Assembly: GCF_050875635.1 (NCBI RefSeq)
Contig: NZ_JBPAOH010000025.1
Location: 8,695-72,694 of the forward strand
Direction: 5' to 3'
Source: Hassallia sp050875635
GTDB taxonomy: Bacteria; Cyanobacteriota; Cyanobacteriia; Cyanobacteriales; Nostocaceae
DNA: 64,000 bases
This document shows, in pieces, positions 27,560 to 37,456 of the stretch (positions are counted from its first letter, which is position 1; each line of letters begins with the position of its first letter). The translations under genes were made by a program, and so were the position numbers. The notes under the pieces are model-generated. The model was given only the letters and a program-made list of their open reading frames with translations, had not been told where the DNA came from and did not search any database.

Positions 27560-28679
27560 TTACTAACTCCTCAAATAAATCGACATAGCTTTGAGCTTTA
27601 CTAGTCCAAGTATTTTGTTCTGCTATGGTGCGGGCAGCTTGACCCATTTTTTGCCGGAGATGGCGATCGCTTTTTAAAATACTCAGTGCCTGCGCCAAAG
27701 CGTTGGTATCATCGGAGTCTGCCAAAACAAATCCACAATCTGGTGTGACTATTTCTGCACCCCCTGCTGTGGTTGCGGTAATTACAGGTAGTCCTGATGC
27801 CATTGCTTCCATCATAACTAGGGTGCAAGCTTCGTAACGTGACGGAAATACGAATAAATCCGCCGTTTGCATAATTTGGGCAATGTCGCGCCGAAATCCC
27901 AAAAAGTGTACTCGCTCACTTAAGGATAGCGATGCTGCAAGCTGAGGATAAGGACTACCGGCGGTATCACCGACAACTGCTAAGTGTACCTCCGGAACTT
28001 GTACTAAGGCATGTAATACTGTATCTAAGTTCTTGCGATTGGTACGGATATCGCCGGCGAAAAGCGCTAGAGTTACATCTTCTGGTAGACCAAATTTTTG
28101 CCGATCTGTAGCACCTGGAACAAACTCTTCCACATCCACACCATTCAAAATCACGCGAATGCGATCGCTTTCGATTCCAACGTCTTCTACCAATTCATTT
28201 TTGATTTTCTCAGATACTGCCACCGACACTTTCGCTTGACGAAATGCCTTTTTTTCCCAATAGCTGTTTAAATTTGTGTAGAGCCAATGGTAAACACCAT
28301 AAATATTGCGGTTTACTCGTGATGTATGTACAGGCGATCGCAACCAAGAAGTGTGTACAAACTGCGATGTATTTACATCTCCTTTCTCCGAAGTAATCGC
28401 ACCGTACACTTGTACTAAATCAAATTCATGGCGATGTTTACGCAACCAAGCAGCGCTGTGCCGAGAAAACATCATTTCCCGCACAAGTTGCGTTGGAAAA
28501 TTTTCGACGGGAAAATAAACCCAATTAACCTGGCTGTTTTCCTGTAGTTCTGGAGCTACTTTTCTTGCTACTAAAGTGACGTGGTGTCCGCGACGAATCG
28601 CTTCCCAGACAATCTCATAGTTTGCCCGACCTTGACCATCACCTTTAATCACATATGGCGTAACAATACAAAGTTTCAC
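27462..28679 (-). CDS. Glycosyltransferase family 4 protein with extended C-terminus
   Basis: 405 residues with a GTG start behind AAGGAAGG. GT-B features are MKLCIVTPYVIKGDGQGRANYEIV, LALFAGDIRTNRKNLDTVLHAL and FVFPSRYEACTLVMMEAMASGLPVITATTAGGAE. The usual end of the fold is near SKAQSYVDLFEEL (about residue 370). The last ~33 residues (YHRSHTHLSPTSRPDALPGS and beyond) are encoded within the start of the following GT2 gene in another frame. They have unusual composition, suggesting stop-codon loss and read-on. Activity is probably unaffected. It would add a sugar during repeat-unit assembly. Confidence 0.9.
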   Translation of the reverse strand: MKLCIVTPYVIKGDGQGRANYEIVWEAIRRGHHVTLVARKVAPELQENSQVNWVYFPVENFPTQLVREMMFSRHSAAWLRKHRHEFDLVQVYGAITSEKGDVNTSQFVHTSWLRSPVHTSRVNRNIYGVYHWLYTNLNSYWEKKAFRQAKVSVAVSEKIKNELVEDVGIESDRIRVILNGVDVEEFVPGATDRQKFGLPEDVTLALFAGDIRTNRKNLDTVLHALVQVPEVHLAVVGDTAGSPYPQLAASLSLSERVHFLGFRRDIAQIMQTADLFVFPSRYEACTLVMMEAMASGLPVITATTAGGAEIVTPDCGFVLADSDDTNALAQALSILKSDRHLRQKMGQAARTIAEQNTWTSKAQSYVDLFEELVNDQYHRSHTHLSPTSRPDALPGSAEKANSASR

Positions 28680-28762
28680 AAACCACCTTCCTTTAAAATT
28701 AATTGATGACCGTGCAGTTCTTTTTTCACCAAGTTAGAAATTTATAACTCTAATCAACTTAA

Positions 28763-29755
28763 TTATTTCGCTCCTCCTAATAATTGATTGGCTAAACGTT
28801 GCGGAGTAAAGCTAAGAGTAAGTGCTGCTATAGTTCGCAAGTTAAACTTTTGTTCGTTAATTGCACACCAAAGATAAGAACGTGCTTCTGCTACCTGTTT
28901 AGTTCGCATCAAACCAATAGCCAAAGTTGTATTAGCTTCTAACCATTTTTGCTTAAAGTATGACTTAAACTCTTTTAGTCTCTCATCTTCCATAAACCGC
29001 TTATAACAAAATATTTCATTTTGTGCTTTCCGGATTTTTGCTTGAGCATTTCGACTACCACTTTGCATAGTATCAGTTTGCTCATGAGCACGATAACGAG
29101 TTAGTCGTTCTGGATAATAATAAGTTCCATGACCAGAAATACAGCAGATGTATGTTAAATATATATCCCACATACCGCCAACTTCAGGAGGAATACTATC
29201 CCAATCAACAAAATCATTGCGAATCACACAAGCTGCGGCAGTGGGTATACTTTTATCTACTAACCCGATTTTGACTAAATTTTGATGAACTCCTTGTGCA
29301 AGCTGGTCACGTTTATAACTGCGTGTATTTCCTTGGGTACCAGCATAATCAATTACGCCATTTGCATCTATAATATATTGATCGCAAAAAGCTAAAATTA
29401 AATCTGGATGTTCTTCTAACGGCGGAATAAGCTTTTCTAAAAAGTCTTCGTTCCAGATATCATCGTCGTGGAGACTAGCAACGTATTTTCCTCGTGCCAT
29501 TTTGAATGCGTGCATTTGATTAGCAAACATGCCTTTATTTTCCGGTTGTCTCCAATATCGAATGCGTGAATCATCAAAAGATTCAACTATTGCTTGCGTA
29601 TTATCCGTACTACAATTATCAGAAATAATAATTTCAATATTTTGGTAACTTTGTTTAATAGCACTAGCAACTGCTTGCTTCAGATAATTTGGTCGATTAT
29701 AGGTAGGAATAATAACGCTAACTAAAGGTTGTTGGCATTCGTCATTTTTTAACAT
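28763..29755 (-). CDS. Glycosyltransferase family 2 protein (paralog of the next upstream gene)
   Basis: 330 residues from the ATG at 29755, preceded by a strong GGGAGGAAAT. An upstream in-frame codon at 29809 is less likely. The GT-A start is QPLVSVIIPTYNRPNYLKQA, with ISDNCSTDNTQAIV and the metal-binding ASLHDDDIWNEDF (about residues 86-97). It is strongly similar over its whole length to the gene at 29991-30995, including the C-terminal QAKIRKAQNEIFCYKRF and TLSFTPQRLANQLL blocks. This points to gene duplication within the cluster. It probably transfers one sugar to the growing repeat unit. Confidence 0.9.
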   Translation of the reverse strand: MLKNDECQQPLVSVIIPTYNRPNYLKQAVASAIKQSYQNIEIIISDNCSTDNTQAIVESFDDSRIRYWRQPENKGMFANQMHAFKMARGKYVASLHDDDIWNEDFLEKLIPPLEEHPDLILAFCDQYIIDANGVIDYAGTQGNTRSYKRDQLAQGVHQNLVKIGLVDKSIPTAAACVIRNDFVDWDSIPPEVGGMWDIYLTYICCISGHGTYYYPERLTRYRAHEQTDTMQSGSRNAQAKIRKAQNEIFCYKRFMEDERLKEFKSYFKQKWLEANTTLAIGLMRTKQVAEARSYLWCAINEQKFNLRTIAALTLSFTPQRLANQLLGGAK

Positions 29756-29990
29756 ATTTCCTCCCGGTCTTTTCTTGCTAAAAACAGTATTGAATTTATT
29801 ATTCTGCACCCAATCGACCTATTTTGCATTTATGTGATAAATTTATTTTTTTACTTTATTTTCTGATAAATAATTTATCCCTATCGCTTTTAACGTTTTT
29901 TCCGTTTAATAATTTATTTTTACAATTAAAAATTAAATCATTGCAGCAATTGTTCATAATTAAAATGCAATTAATCTAAATTAATTCAAC

Positions 29991-30995
29991 TTATTTAGAA
30001 ACAAATAATTCAATTTTATTTGTATCTAGCGCTCGATTTGTAAATGACTGTGGCATAAAAGTTAATAACATTGCCCCCATGCTTCTTAGACTCCGTTTTT
30101 TATTCTTTATCACATGCCAAAAATGAGATCGTGCAGCTATTGGTTGTTTAGCTTGCAGCAAACTCATCCCCAAACTGTATCTTGCTTCTAACAATCTGCG
30201 GTGAAAATATGGATGCAATTCATGTAACCTTGCATCTTTGATAAATTGCTCGTAGCAAAATATCTGATTATTTGCTTTGCGAATTCTCACTTGTGCATCG
30301 TCAGTCCTTGTATCCGATTGCGCGTGTGTGCGAAATCGCGCCAGTTTGTCTGGATAATAGTAAGCTCCTTTTGCAGAACGGCAGCAGAGATAGTTTAGAT
30401 ACAAATCGTAGCAACCCCCAGCCTCAACTGGAAATGCATCCCAGTCCACAACATCTTTACGAATAACGGCAGCAACAACACTTGCTACAGACATATCTAC
30501 TATTCCCTGCTCATAAAAAGGTTGGTAAACACCTTCTTTTAAATTGTCCCTTTTAAATACCTGCGAACAATATTCTGTGTGAGCATAATCTATTTCGCTA
30601 TCAGCTTTCATCATGTAGTGATCGCAAAAAGCTAAAGCCAAATTAGAATCAGCTTCTAGAGGAGGAACAAGCTTTTCTAAAAAATCCTTTTCCCAGATAT
30701 CATCGTCGTGGAGACTGGCAACATATTTTCCTCGTGCCATTTTAAAGCCGTTGATAATATTAGCGACCATTCCTAAGTTTTCAGAATTTCGCCAAAAGCG
30801 AATTCGTGAATCACTAAAAGCATCAACTATTGGTTGGGGATTTACGCTGCTACAGTTATCACAAACAATGATTTCAATATTTTGATAAGTTTGTTGAACT
30901 GCACTAGCGATCGCTTGCTTAAGATATTCTGGACGATTATATGTTGGGATAATAACACTGACTAAAGGCTGATAATTTTCGGTATTATGTAACAT
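29991..30995 (-). CDS. Glycosyltransferase family 2 protein (paralog)
   Basis: 334 residues, starting MLHNTENYQPLVSVIIPTYN. It carries IVCDNCSSVNPQPIVDAF and ASLHDDDIWEKDF, the GT-A nucleotide- and metal-binding regions, and RIRKANNQIFCYEQF near the C-terminus. It is a close paralog of 28763-29755. The 235-bp AT-rich gap between the two may hold a separate promoter or degraded sequence. As a pair they extend the number of transferases in the locus; different acceptors are likely but cannot be read. Confidence 0.9.
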   Translation of the reverse strand: MLHNTENYQPLVSVIIPTYNRPEYLKQAIASAVQQTYQNIEIIVCDNCSSVNPQPIVDAFSDSRIRFWRNSENLGMVANIINGFKMARGKYVASLHDDDIWEKDFLEKLVPPLEADSNLALAFCDHYMMKADSEIDYAHTEYCSQVFKRDNLKEGVYQPFYEQGIVDMSVASVVAAVIRKDVVDWDAFPVEAGGCYDLYLNYLCCRSAKGAYYYPDKLARFRTHAQSDTRTDDAQVRIRKANNQIFCYEQFIKDARLHELHPYFHRRLLEARYSLGMSLLQAKQPIAARSHFWHVIKNKKRSLRSMGAMLLTFMPQSFTNRALDTNKIELFVSK

Positions 30996-31094
30996 GTTTT
31001 ACCTACTATTTTTTAATTAGTCAAAGCAATACACTTAATAATGAAGTCTTTTGGTACATACCAAAGCACTATATTCTAATTAAATTAAGTCAAA

Positions 31095-32252
31095 TCATAA
31101 CTCTAATATAGTATTTTCATAAATTTTTTGCAGATGCTTTACATGAACATCCATTGTAAATTCTTTCATAAACAAAGCATGACCTTGTTCGCCTAGACAA
31201 ACGCACTTTTGATAATTTGTAGATAAATCAGTAATTGCATCGGAAAGCTTTTTAATATCATTTGCTGTCACAAGAATACCTGTTTTTCCATCTTGTAAAT
31301 GCTCTGGTATACCTCCTACTGCACTTGCAATTACAGGTCGATAACGAGCATAAGCTTCAAGAGTTACAAGACCAGCAGGCTCGGGCCAGACACTCGGAAA
31401 AATTACCGTCAAACATTCTTGATACAGTCTATTTAATTTGTCACTATCACACCAGCCATGCCAAACGATACGGTTAGTTAATCCGAGTTTTTCAGCTAAC
31501 CTTTCCAAGCGGGGTCTATCCCATCCTTCACCTGCAATATCAAGCTGAATTCGCGGATTTGTATGTACTAAACTTTTCAGCAACCATTCTAGTCCTTTAT
31601 CAGGAACAATGCGTCCGACAAACAACATTCTCTGATTTTTATGTGTTTCTAAAGTTAGCGGTGTAGTGGCAGTTTGCGGAATGGGTATACCACACCGCAG
31701 AGTTACAGTTTGTTCGGTTGGGACACCATTTTTAATTAACTCTTGCCTTACATAGTCACTATTAGCAATGAAAGTAACTTTTATTTTTTTTAAAATATTT
31801 TGTAGACGCTGAGTTTCTTTAAATTCATCAATAACTCTTGACGGTTTGCGGCTACCACATTTGTCTATTAGCTTGCCCCAGGTACATCCTAAATAAGAGA
31901 AGTTACGCTGACAAATAGTGTTTTGTTCTGCTAAATATTTTGTGCCACTTGGACAGTAGAAAGAGTGATTGTGAACTGTAAATATAACGGGACATTCACC
32001 TGTAACATCTAATAGTAAATCTGGACTATGTAGGTGGAGCAATTTTAACTGACTTTGGTCAACATTTTTTAATTCTTTAATTACGCGATCGCTCACACCA
32101 GGTATCTGATAATTCATCAGAGAAGTTAAATAAGTTTCTGCTCCTCCTTTGCCACCTACATGAAAACTAGAGCATTGATAAATTAGATTTTTCTCAAAAT
32201 TTTCCTGGCTCAATTTTTTTTTGTTTGGCTCCGCACTATTAGTTAATACCAT
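31095..32252 (-). CDS. Glycosyltransferase family 4 protein
   Basis: 385 residues from the ATG at 32252 (a GTG lies one codon upstream). The N-terminal acceptor domain has NLIYQCSSFHVGGKGGAETYLTSLM and ITGECPVIFTVHNHSFYCPSG-like sequence. The C-terminal donor domain has QRMLFVGRIVPDKGLEWLLKSL and FPSVWPEPAGLVTLEAYARYRPVIASAVGG. This is a complete GT-B enzyme, with a cysteine-rich segment (CQRNFSYLGCTWGKLIDKCG) in the middle of the N-terminal domain. A lone 97-bp gap separates it from the next gene. Its sugar is unknown. Confidence 0.88.
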   Translation of the reverse strand: MVLTNSAEPNKKKLSQENFEKNLIYQCSSFHVGGKGGAETYLTSLMNYQIPGVSDRVIKELKNVDQSQLKLLHLHSPDLLLDVTGECPVIFTVHNHSFYCPSGTKYLAEQNTICQRNFSYLGCTWGKLIDKCGSRKPSRVIDEFKETQRLQNILKKIKVTFIANSDYVRQELIKNGVPTEQTVTLRCGIPIPQTATTPLTLETHKNQRMLFVGRIVPDKGLEWLLKSLVHTNPRIQLDIAGEGWDRPRLERLAEKLGLTNRIVWHGWCDSDKLNRLYQECLTVIFPSVWPEPAGLVTLEAYARYRPVIASAVGGIPEHLQDGKTGILVTANDIKKLSDAITDLSTNYQKCVCLGEQGHALFMKEFTMDVHVKHLQKIYENTILEL

Positions 32253-32309
32253 CACTTTTAAGCACTTATATTCCCTTAGTTTTCACTAAAACTTACTTTT
32301 TTGGACTAG

Positions 32310-33470
32310 CTATAAATAATTGTCAAATATTTGACATAAATTCTGTTTGTAAAGTTCCTGGGTATATGTAACGGCAGTATTTCTCGCTGCTTTACTCATT
32401 TGTATGCGAATCGATTCGTTAGTAGCTAAAAAATCTAGTTTTTCGCTAATAGCTTTTTCGTCTCTGGGTGGTACAATAAATCCATTAACGCCATCTTCAA
32501 TCAAGTCAGCAGCACCGCAATGAGAAGTGACAATTACAGGAAGTCCGCACGCCATTGCTTCGAGTGCTACCAATCCAAAACCATCTTCAACAGAAGGCAA
32601 AATGAATACTGAACACCGACTAAAGACTTGTTGGGGATCTTGGCTATTAAAATTCCAAAACTCTTGTTTAATATGAGAATTTTGACTTAGTGTTTTCTCT
32701 ACTAAAAGTCGCATTTTACGAGTCGATGTACCTCCAACTAATAACAATTCAGAATTAGGTATTTTAGCTTGCAAAAAGGCAGGAATTAAATACTGAACAC
32801 CTTTACGCGGTTCAATAGTACCTACATAAAGTGCGCGAAAAGTTGAGTCCGTTTTAGGAGAGGGATAAAACCTTTCAGTATTAATAAATGGAGGAAGAAC
32901 AGCAATCTTATCTGCCGGAAACCCTGCATCAATAAATGTTTGTTTGGCAACCTTTGAAAGAACGACGATTAAATCAGCTTGTTTGCACTCCTGTGAAAAT
33001 CGTTGCAGCATCTTTGGATTCATGGTTGCTACAGTAGATTCTCCAAGAAACTGTAGTTCTTGCTGAATTTGTTCCTGCATGAAGGGGAGATAATTATTGA
33101 GGCAATATAGCCAAGCCTTCGCACCTTTTGCTTTAGCTGTTTTAAAAGCTAGATGAGTTTGACCTGCTACCCCCATAATTAAATCGCAGGGAAGGAGTTG
33201 TAATTTTTTGCTTACTTGTTTGTCAAAATATAAATCGCTCAACAGTACAGCCCAATCATTGCGACGACGCAGCAACGGTGTAGCAAGTAATCGTCTGCTC
33301 GATGCAGAATAACCGACGGGATAAACTGAGAAATCGGTTTGAGGTATTTTAACATCTGCACAAATTACAGTTAAATCTGCTAGTTCGCTAAAACCTGCTG
33401 CTGCATTTGCTAAACAAACTCCCTGTCCTCCTGTACCTAAGCCTGTGTTGCAAGTGAGAATAACTTTCAT
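32310..33470 (-). CDS. Glycosyltransferase family 4 protein
   Basis: 386 residues. GT-B features are MKVILTCNTGLGTGGQGVCL, FRALYVGTIEPRKGVQYLIPAF and FILPSVEDGFGLVALEAMACGLPVIVTSHCGAAD, with the two donor-site glutamates in the right spacing. It is translated 22 bp downstream of the next upstream transferase, so a common transcript is expected. It probably acts on the cytoplasmic face of the membrane. Donor sugar is not predictable. Confidence 0.9.
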   Translation of the reverse strand: MKVILTCNTGLGTGGQGVCLANAAAGFSELADLTVICADVKIPQTDFSVYPVGYSASSRRLLATPLLRRRNDWAVLLSDLYFDKQVSKKLQLLPCDLIMGVAGQTHLAFKTAKAKGAKAWLYCLNNYLPFMQEQIQQELQFLGESTVATMNPKMLQRFSQECKQADLIVVLSKVAKQTFIDAGFPADKIAVLPPFINTERFYPSPKTDSTFRALYVGTIEPRKGVQYLIPAFLQAKIPNSELLLVGGTSTRKMRLLVEKTLSQNSHIKQEFWNFNSQDPQQVFSRCSVFILPSVEDGFGLVALEAMACGLPVIVTSHCGAADLIEDGVNGFIVPPRDEKAISEKLDFLATNESIRIQMSKAARNTAVTYTQELYKQNLCQIFDNYL

Positions 33471-33492
33471 GATTAACTTTTTACATTGTCAG

Positions 33493-34914
33493 TTAGTTAG
33501 TAACGGTTGAATTTGAGCAAACTTTGTCTAAAATTTGGAAATAATTTTCAACTAAGTTTATGTAGCTAAGTTCTTGTTGGAGAGCAGTTCGATCGAATGT
33601 CAGGGGACTACCTGAAAATTTTGCTGCGGCTACTTGGGCAATTACTTGAGCCATTGCTTCTGTATCTGTTGGTTCAACTAGCCAAACTCCTGGTTTATCC
33701 TTTAAATAATCCCAGTTTTCACCTTTAGGTACTGCTGCTAAAATTGGGCGATCGCTCATCAGATATTCGTAAGTTTTACATGAAATCCGTCCTCCAGAAG
33801 ATCCATCTGTTCGATTGGGCAAAGTTATCAGTAAAAGGTCTGCTTGTCTGGCATTTTGAATTGCTTGGGAGTGGGGTAAAGCACCGAAGACAGAAACAAC
33901 ATCTGTCAGATTTTGATTTTGCAACACCTTTTGTACTACAGATTCCGGGAAGCTGTTTCCGTAGATTTTTACATGAATCTTGTTCTCCCAGTTAGGATTT
34001 TGGGACATCGCTTGCTGCGCTGCTTTGCCAATAAAAATCGGACTCGAACTGCGGTAATCGATTTTTATCCTTTCATAGCTGCCTAACTTCATCCAAGCTC
34101 TGTAAAGTTTTTTAGGTAGTGTGTGTTCTTCAGGGCGATGATAAAAGTCATACCAGCCATTCATGCCGCCAGTATAAACAATTTTGAACGATTCGCTAAC
34201 CACCGAATCAACGGGGGTGGAAAAATCCAACGGATCGGCACCGCAACGAATCAAGTGAAACTTTGATTGTTGGGATTGAGGTTGTCGTTTTTTGACAAGT
34301 TCCAGATTAAATTGGGAAACGTAAACTATTGCATCAGCTTGACGCACATAAAAATTTTCTAGCCATCGTTCTAGCTGATGATGCAGCCAACTAGCAGAAA
34401 CTGGATGCATATCAGTGCAACTGAGCGAGTCATCCAAGCTCAACACTAAAGGCAAACCTGTAAGCCACTTCAGGGCAATTCCTACTAAACCGGCTGAGTA
34501 AGGCATCATAAATACAAAAATAGCGCTACAGTTCTGCCGCTTAATTAACTGATACCCTTTTATTAATGCCGGAATAAACCAAAAAATTTTGCTATCTGGC
34601 CAGATTAAGAACATTAATAATTTATCTAGTTTCAGCTTGCCGATAAATTCAATTAAACGTTTTGGATACCAGCTTTTAACAAATTCGACGCTAGCGGCTT
34701 CATTCAAATAACCATTTTCTGTTCCAGTTAATATATGAATTTCCCAATGTTTTTGGAATTGTCCTAACAATTTTTTTGCTCTGATGGCAATCGGTTCCCT
34801 CAAGGGTGGTAGGTCATGGGCTATACAGAAAAGTGTTTTAGCATGTGGCGATTTCGAGGGGACATTGGATGTAGTAAAATAAGTATTGTTTTTAGAAGAA
34901 ATTGATTTTGTCAT
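33493..34914 (-). CDS. Glycosyltransferase, GT4-like
   Basis: 473 residues, longer than its neighbours. The start region is low-complexity, then HAKTLFCIAHDLPPLREPIAIRAKKLLG. The C-terminal donor half shows VSVFGALPHSQAIQNARQADLLLITLPN and GRISCKTYEYLMSDRPILAAVPKG, a GT-B donor-binding pattern resembling GT4/GT1-type transferases. Hydrophobic segments (SAIFVFMMPYSAGLVGIALKWL) are interior to the fold or membrane-associating. It is the first transferase downstream of hepA on this strand. Family assignment is good; specificity is unknown. Confidence 0.8.
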   Translation of the reverse strand: MTKSISSKNNTYFTTSNVPSKSPHAKTLFCIAHDLPPLREPIAIRAKKLLGQFQKHWEIHILTGTENGYLNEAASVEFVKSWYPKRLIEFIGKLKLDKLLMFLIWPDSKIFWFIPALIKGYQLIKRQNCSAIFVFMMPYSAGLVGIALKWLTGLPLVLSLDDSLSCTDMHPVSASWLHHQLERWLENFYVRQADAIVYVSQFNLELVKKRQPQSQQSKFHLIRCGADPLDFSTPVDSVVSESFKIVYTGGMNGWYDFYHRPEEHTLPKKLYRAWMKLGSYERIKIDYRSSSPIFIGKAAQQAMSQNPNWENKIHVKIYGNSFPESVVQKVLQNQNLTDVVSVFGALPHSQAIQNARQADLLLITLPNRTDGSSGGRISCKTYEYLMSDRPILAAVPKGENWDYLKDKPGVWLVEPTDTEAMAQVIAQVAAAKFSGSPLTFDRTALQQELSYINLVENYFQILDKVCSNSTVTN

Positions 34915-35322
34915 AACTATTATTACTAATTTTTGATAAATATAATAACACCCTGTTTTGGGGAATGCGATCTACTCCCTTCCCGCTACAAAATTACCTA
35001 TCTTCTTTTTCTTCTTCCTTCTCCTTCACCAGACGCCAAGGGCGAACGTGTCCTTCTCCTAAGGGAGACGCTGCGCGAAGGTGCCTAGCCTGCGGCTTCT
35101 GCGTACTCCGTTGGAGAAGCCGAAGGCTAGCAGTACGCGGTTCGTTAAATAGGTATTCTTCGAGCGGGAGGGGAGTAAGTATTATTTAAATTTATTCGCT
35201 TGGGGACGAGGATTTTGGGAAATGCAGAACCTTGTTTAATAAAGGTTCTGCATTTTAGAGAACTGAGGAATGCGATCGCCAATTTCCAGATTTGGCAGGC
35301 TGCCCAAAGAGCTGTTAGGTAG
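34915..35322. other. Spacer with cyanobacterial interspersed repeats
   Basis: No gene. Between ~35030 and 35150 are interspersed-repeat sequences. These are the reverse complement of the TTCGCGYAGCGTCTCC...GGAGAAGGACACG family also seen at 54118-54200, plus the inverted pair GCCTAGCCTGCGGCTTCT / AGAAGCCGAAGGCTAGC. The hairpin at 35221-35254 is annotated separately. Confidence 0.6.
35221..35254 (-). terminator. Hairpin downstream of hepA-like gene
   Basis: Perfect 13-bp arms AATGCAGAACCTT and AAGGTTCTGCATT enclose an 8-base loop, 69 bp beyond the ABC transporter stop codon. This suggests at least partial termination between hepA and the glycosyltransferase operon. Confidence 0.6.
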
Positions 35323-37173
35323 CTACTCTACTTGACCCATTTCATATTGTGTTTTGTGATATTCCCAAAGCTTGCCGTGTCGCTGTAGTAATTCTTGATA
35401 ATTGCCTTGCTCTACTATACGTCCTCCTTCGAGTACTACGACTTTATCTGCTTGAGCGATGGTGGAGAGACGGTGAGCGATCGCAATTACTGTTCGACCT
35501 AGAGAAAGTTTTTCTAAAGACTCCTGAATCAAGCGCTCGGTCATAGAATCTAAGGCACTGGTTGCTTCGTCCAAAATGAGAATTTCTGGATCGCGCAATA
35601 AAGCACGAGCGATCGCAATCCGCTGTCGTTGTCCTCCAGATAATCGAACTCCGCGATCGCCAAGTTGTGTTTCAAAACCTTCTCGCATCTCTTCAATAAA
35701 TTCCAGTGCATTCGCTAGTCGAGCTGCTTCTTTGATTTCAGCTTGAGTTGCCCCTTGTGTACCGTAAGCAATATTATTCCAGACAGAAGTGTTGAAAATA
35801 AATGTATCCTGACTTACCACAGCCATTTTGCTCCGCAGTGAGTTGATTTCAAACTGCCGCAAATCAACTCCATCAATTAGCACATGACCTTCTGTAGGAT
35901 CGTAAAATCGGGGAATTAAATCAATCAGCGTACTTTTACCAGCACCGGTCGCTCCTACCAACGCTGTGGTTTTTCCCTGTTCAATGGTAAGGGTAACATT
36001 GTTCAACACTAGATGACTGGGATCGTAGCCAAAATCCACAGATACTACGTCAATGGAATGCTTTAAGCCAGCAAATTGAATTGTACCGTTTTGCAAATAA
36101 TGTTTATTGTCAGTTCTCAATAGCTCTTTAATATTATCTGCTGAACCTTGCAGTGTACTAAGACCCGCTCTGACTCCATTAAAATCCTGGACGATTGGCA
36201 CGATCCGAAACAATACAAAGAAGAAAGTCAGTAATGAAGCAACTTGTAGTGTTCCATTAACAACAAAAATAGTAAACGCAAAAATAATCATACCGATGAG
36301 AATCGTGCTGGCTATACCTTCTGCCAGAGGTCTCACCATTGCAAAAGTTAATACAACTTTCGTTGAGGCACTTACTACATTATCACTAGCTTTCTGGAAG
36401 CGCCGACGCTCAAATTCTTGAGTAGCAAATGCATTCACGGTGCGAATACCGTTAATAAATTCCATTGCTGTTGAAGTAAATTGACCGTTAGCAGCCGAAA
36501 CTGCAAAACTTGTTTCTCGCGCTCTGGCATTCAGGGTTGACAATCCCACTCCCACCAAGGTAAATAGTAACAATGAAATAATAGAAAGCTGCCAGGACAG
36601 CATAAACATTGAGATAAAGTAGACAGTAGCTGTCATTGCTCTGGTTAGCAGAAAAGCTGCACCACTAAACCACTGCTTTATCCTCTCAATTTCTGTTGTA
36701 ATGGTATTAAGAAGTTCGCCAGTACGAGTTTTAGAAAAGTAACTGAGTGGCAAGGATTGCAGCTGTTCAAAAATTCGCCTCCGCAAGCGATCGCTCAGAT
36801 GTAACTGTACTAACTCAGTGTATACCTGTGCCAAATAATTGAATCCTGCCCGAATCCAGGTACTTAATAAAATTAAAATAGATATTTGGTATAGACGATG
36901 AATTGGCGATGCATTAGAAGCTAGAACCCAGATATCAAACCAGGCAACTCCTGTCTGAATTGGCTTGGCATTTGGAGTCGTTAACCCTTGCAAAAACTGC
37001 AACAGAAAGCCGATAGTAAAACCCTCGAATGTTGCACCCAAAAATGAAAAAACTAAAGCCAGAATGGGGATTTTACGAAAGTATTTAAACTCTCGCAAGA
37101 TTAAATAATTTTTCTCCCAAAACTTGGTAGTCTTAAAAAAATTGCGAAATGATTGCGAAACTTTTAGATGCAT
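35323..37173 (-). CDS. hepA: ABC exporter, HepA-like (membrane domain fused to ATPase)
   Basis: 616 residues, matching half-size exporters. Six membrane spans occupy ~30-320 (e.g. IPILALVFSFLGATFEGFTIGF, MTATVYFISMFMLSW). The ATPase has Walker A GATGAGKST (~410), a Q-loop in VVSQDTFIF, signature LSGGQRQRIAIARALL (~513), Walker B ILILDEATSALD (~533) and the switch His in AIAHRLS. Next to a HepC-like initiating sugar transferase and many glycosyltransferases, it fits HepA. HepA is the exporter needed to lay down heterocyst envelope polysaccharide in Anabaena. Other MsbA-like exporters look similar, so the symbol rests partly on context. Confidence 0.8.
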   Translation of the reverse strand: MHLKVSQSFRNFFKTTKFWEKNYLILREFKYFRKIPILALVFSFLGATFEGFTIGFLLQFLQGLTTPNAKPIQTGVAWFDIWVLASNASPIHRLYQISILILLSTWIRAGFNYLAQVYTELVQLHLSDRLRRRIFEQLQSLPLSYFSKTRTGELLNTITTEIERIKQWFSGAAFLLTRAMTATVYFISMFMLSWQLSIISLLLFTLVGVGLSTLNARARETSFAVSAANGQFTSTAMEFINGIRTVNAFATQEFERRRFQKASDNVVSASTKVVLTFAMVRPLAEGIASTILIGMIIFAFTIFVVNGTLQVASLLTFFFVLFRIVPIVQDFNGVRAGLSTLQGSADNIKELLRTDNKHYLQNGTIQFAGLKHSIDVVSVDFGYDPSHLVLNNVTLTIEQGKTTALVGATGAGKSTLIDLIPRFYDPTEGHVLIDGVDLRQFEINSLRSKMAVVSQDTFIFNTSVWNNIAYGTQGATQAEIKEAARLANALEFIEEMREGFETQLGDRGVRLSGGQRQRIAIARALLRDPEILILDEATSALDSMTERLIQESLEKLSLGRTVIAIAHRLSTIAQADKVVVLEGGRIVEQGNYQELLQRHGKLWEYHKTQYEMGQVE

Positions 37174-37456
37174 AAGTATTTTTTCTACGAGATTTTATCA
37201 AGGTAGACAAAGCGATCTCAGTACTATACAAAAACTTTGCTTAGGCAATAGCGCGGCAAATGAAGTCATCAATTACCGCACATTGGTACAGAAAGCTTTA
37301 AAGATGTCAGGGTGCGAATTTGTAGAAGCAACCAGTATAACTGCCATCAATTAATTTTTGACACATTTGCTTTACGATCCGACCCGCATGGATTGAAAAC
37401 TTTACACATTGAATAACTAGTATCCTACTACGTAAACGCCTTACATCATAAGTAAA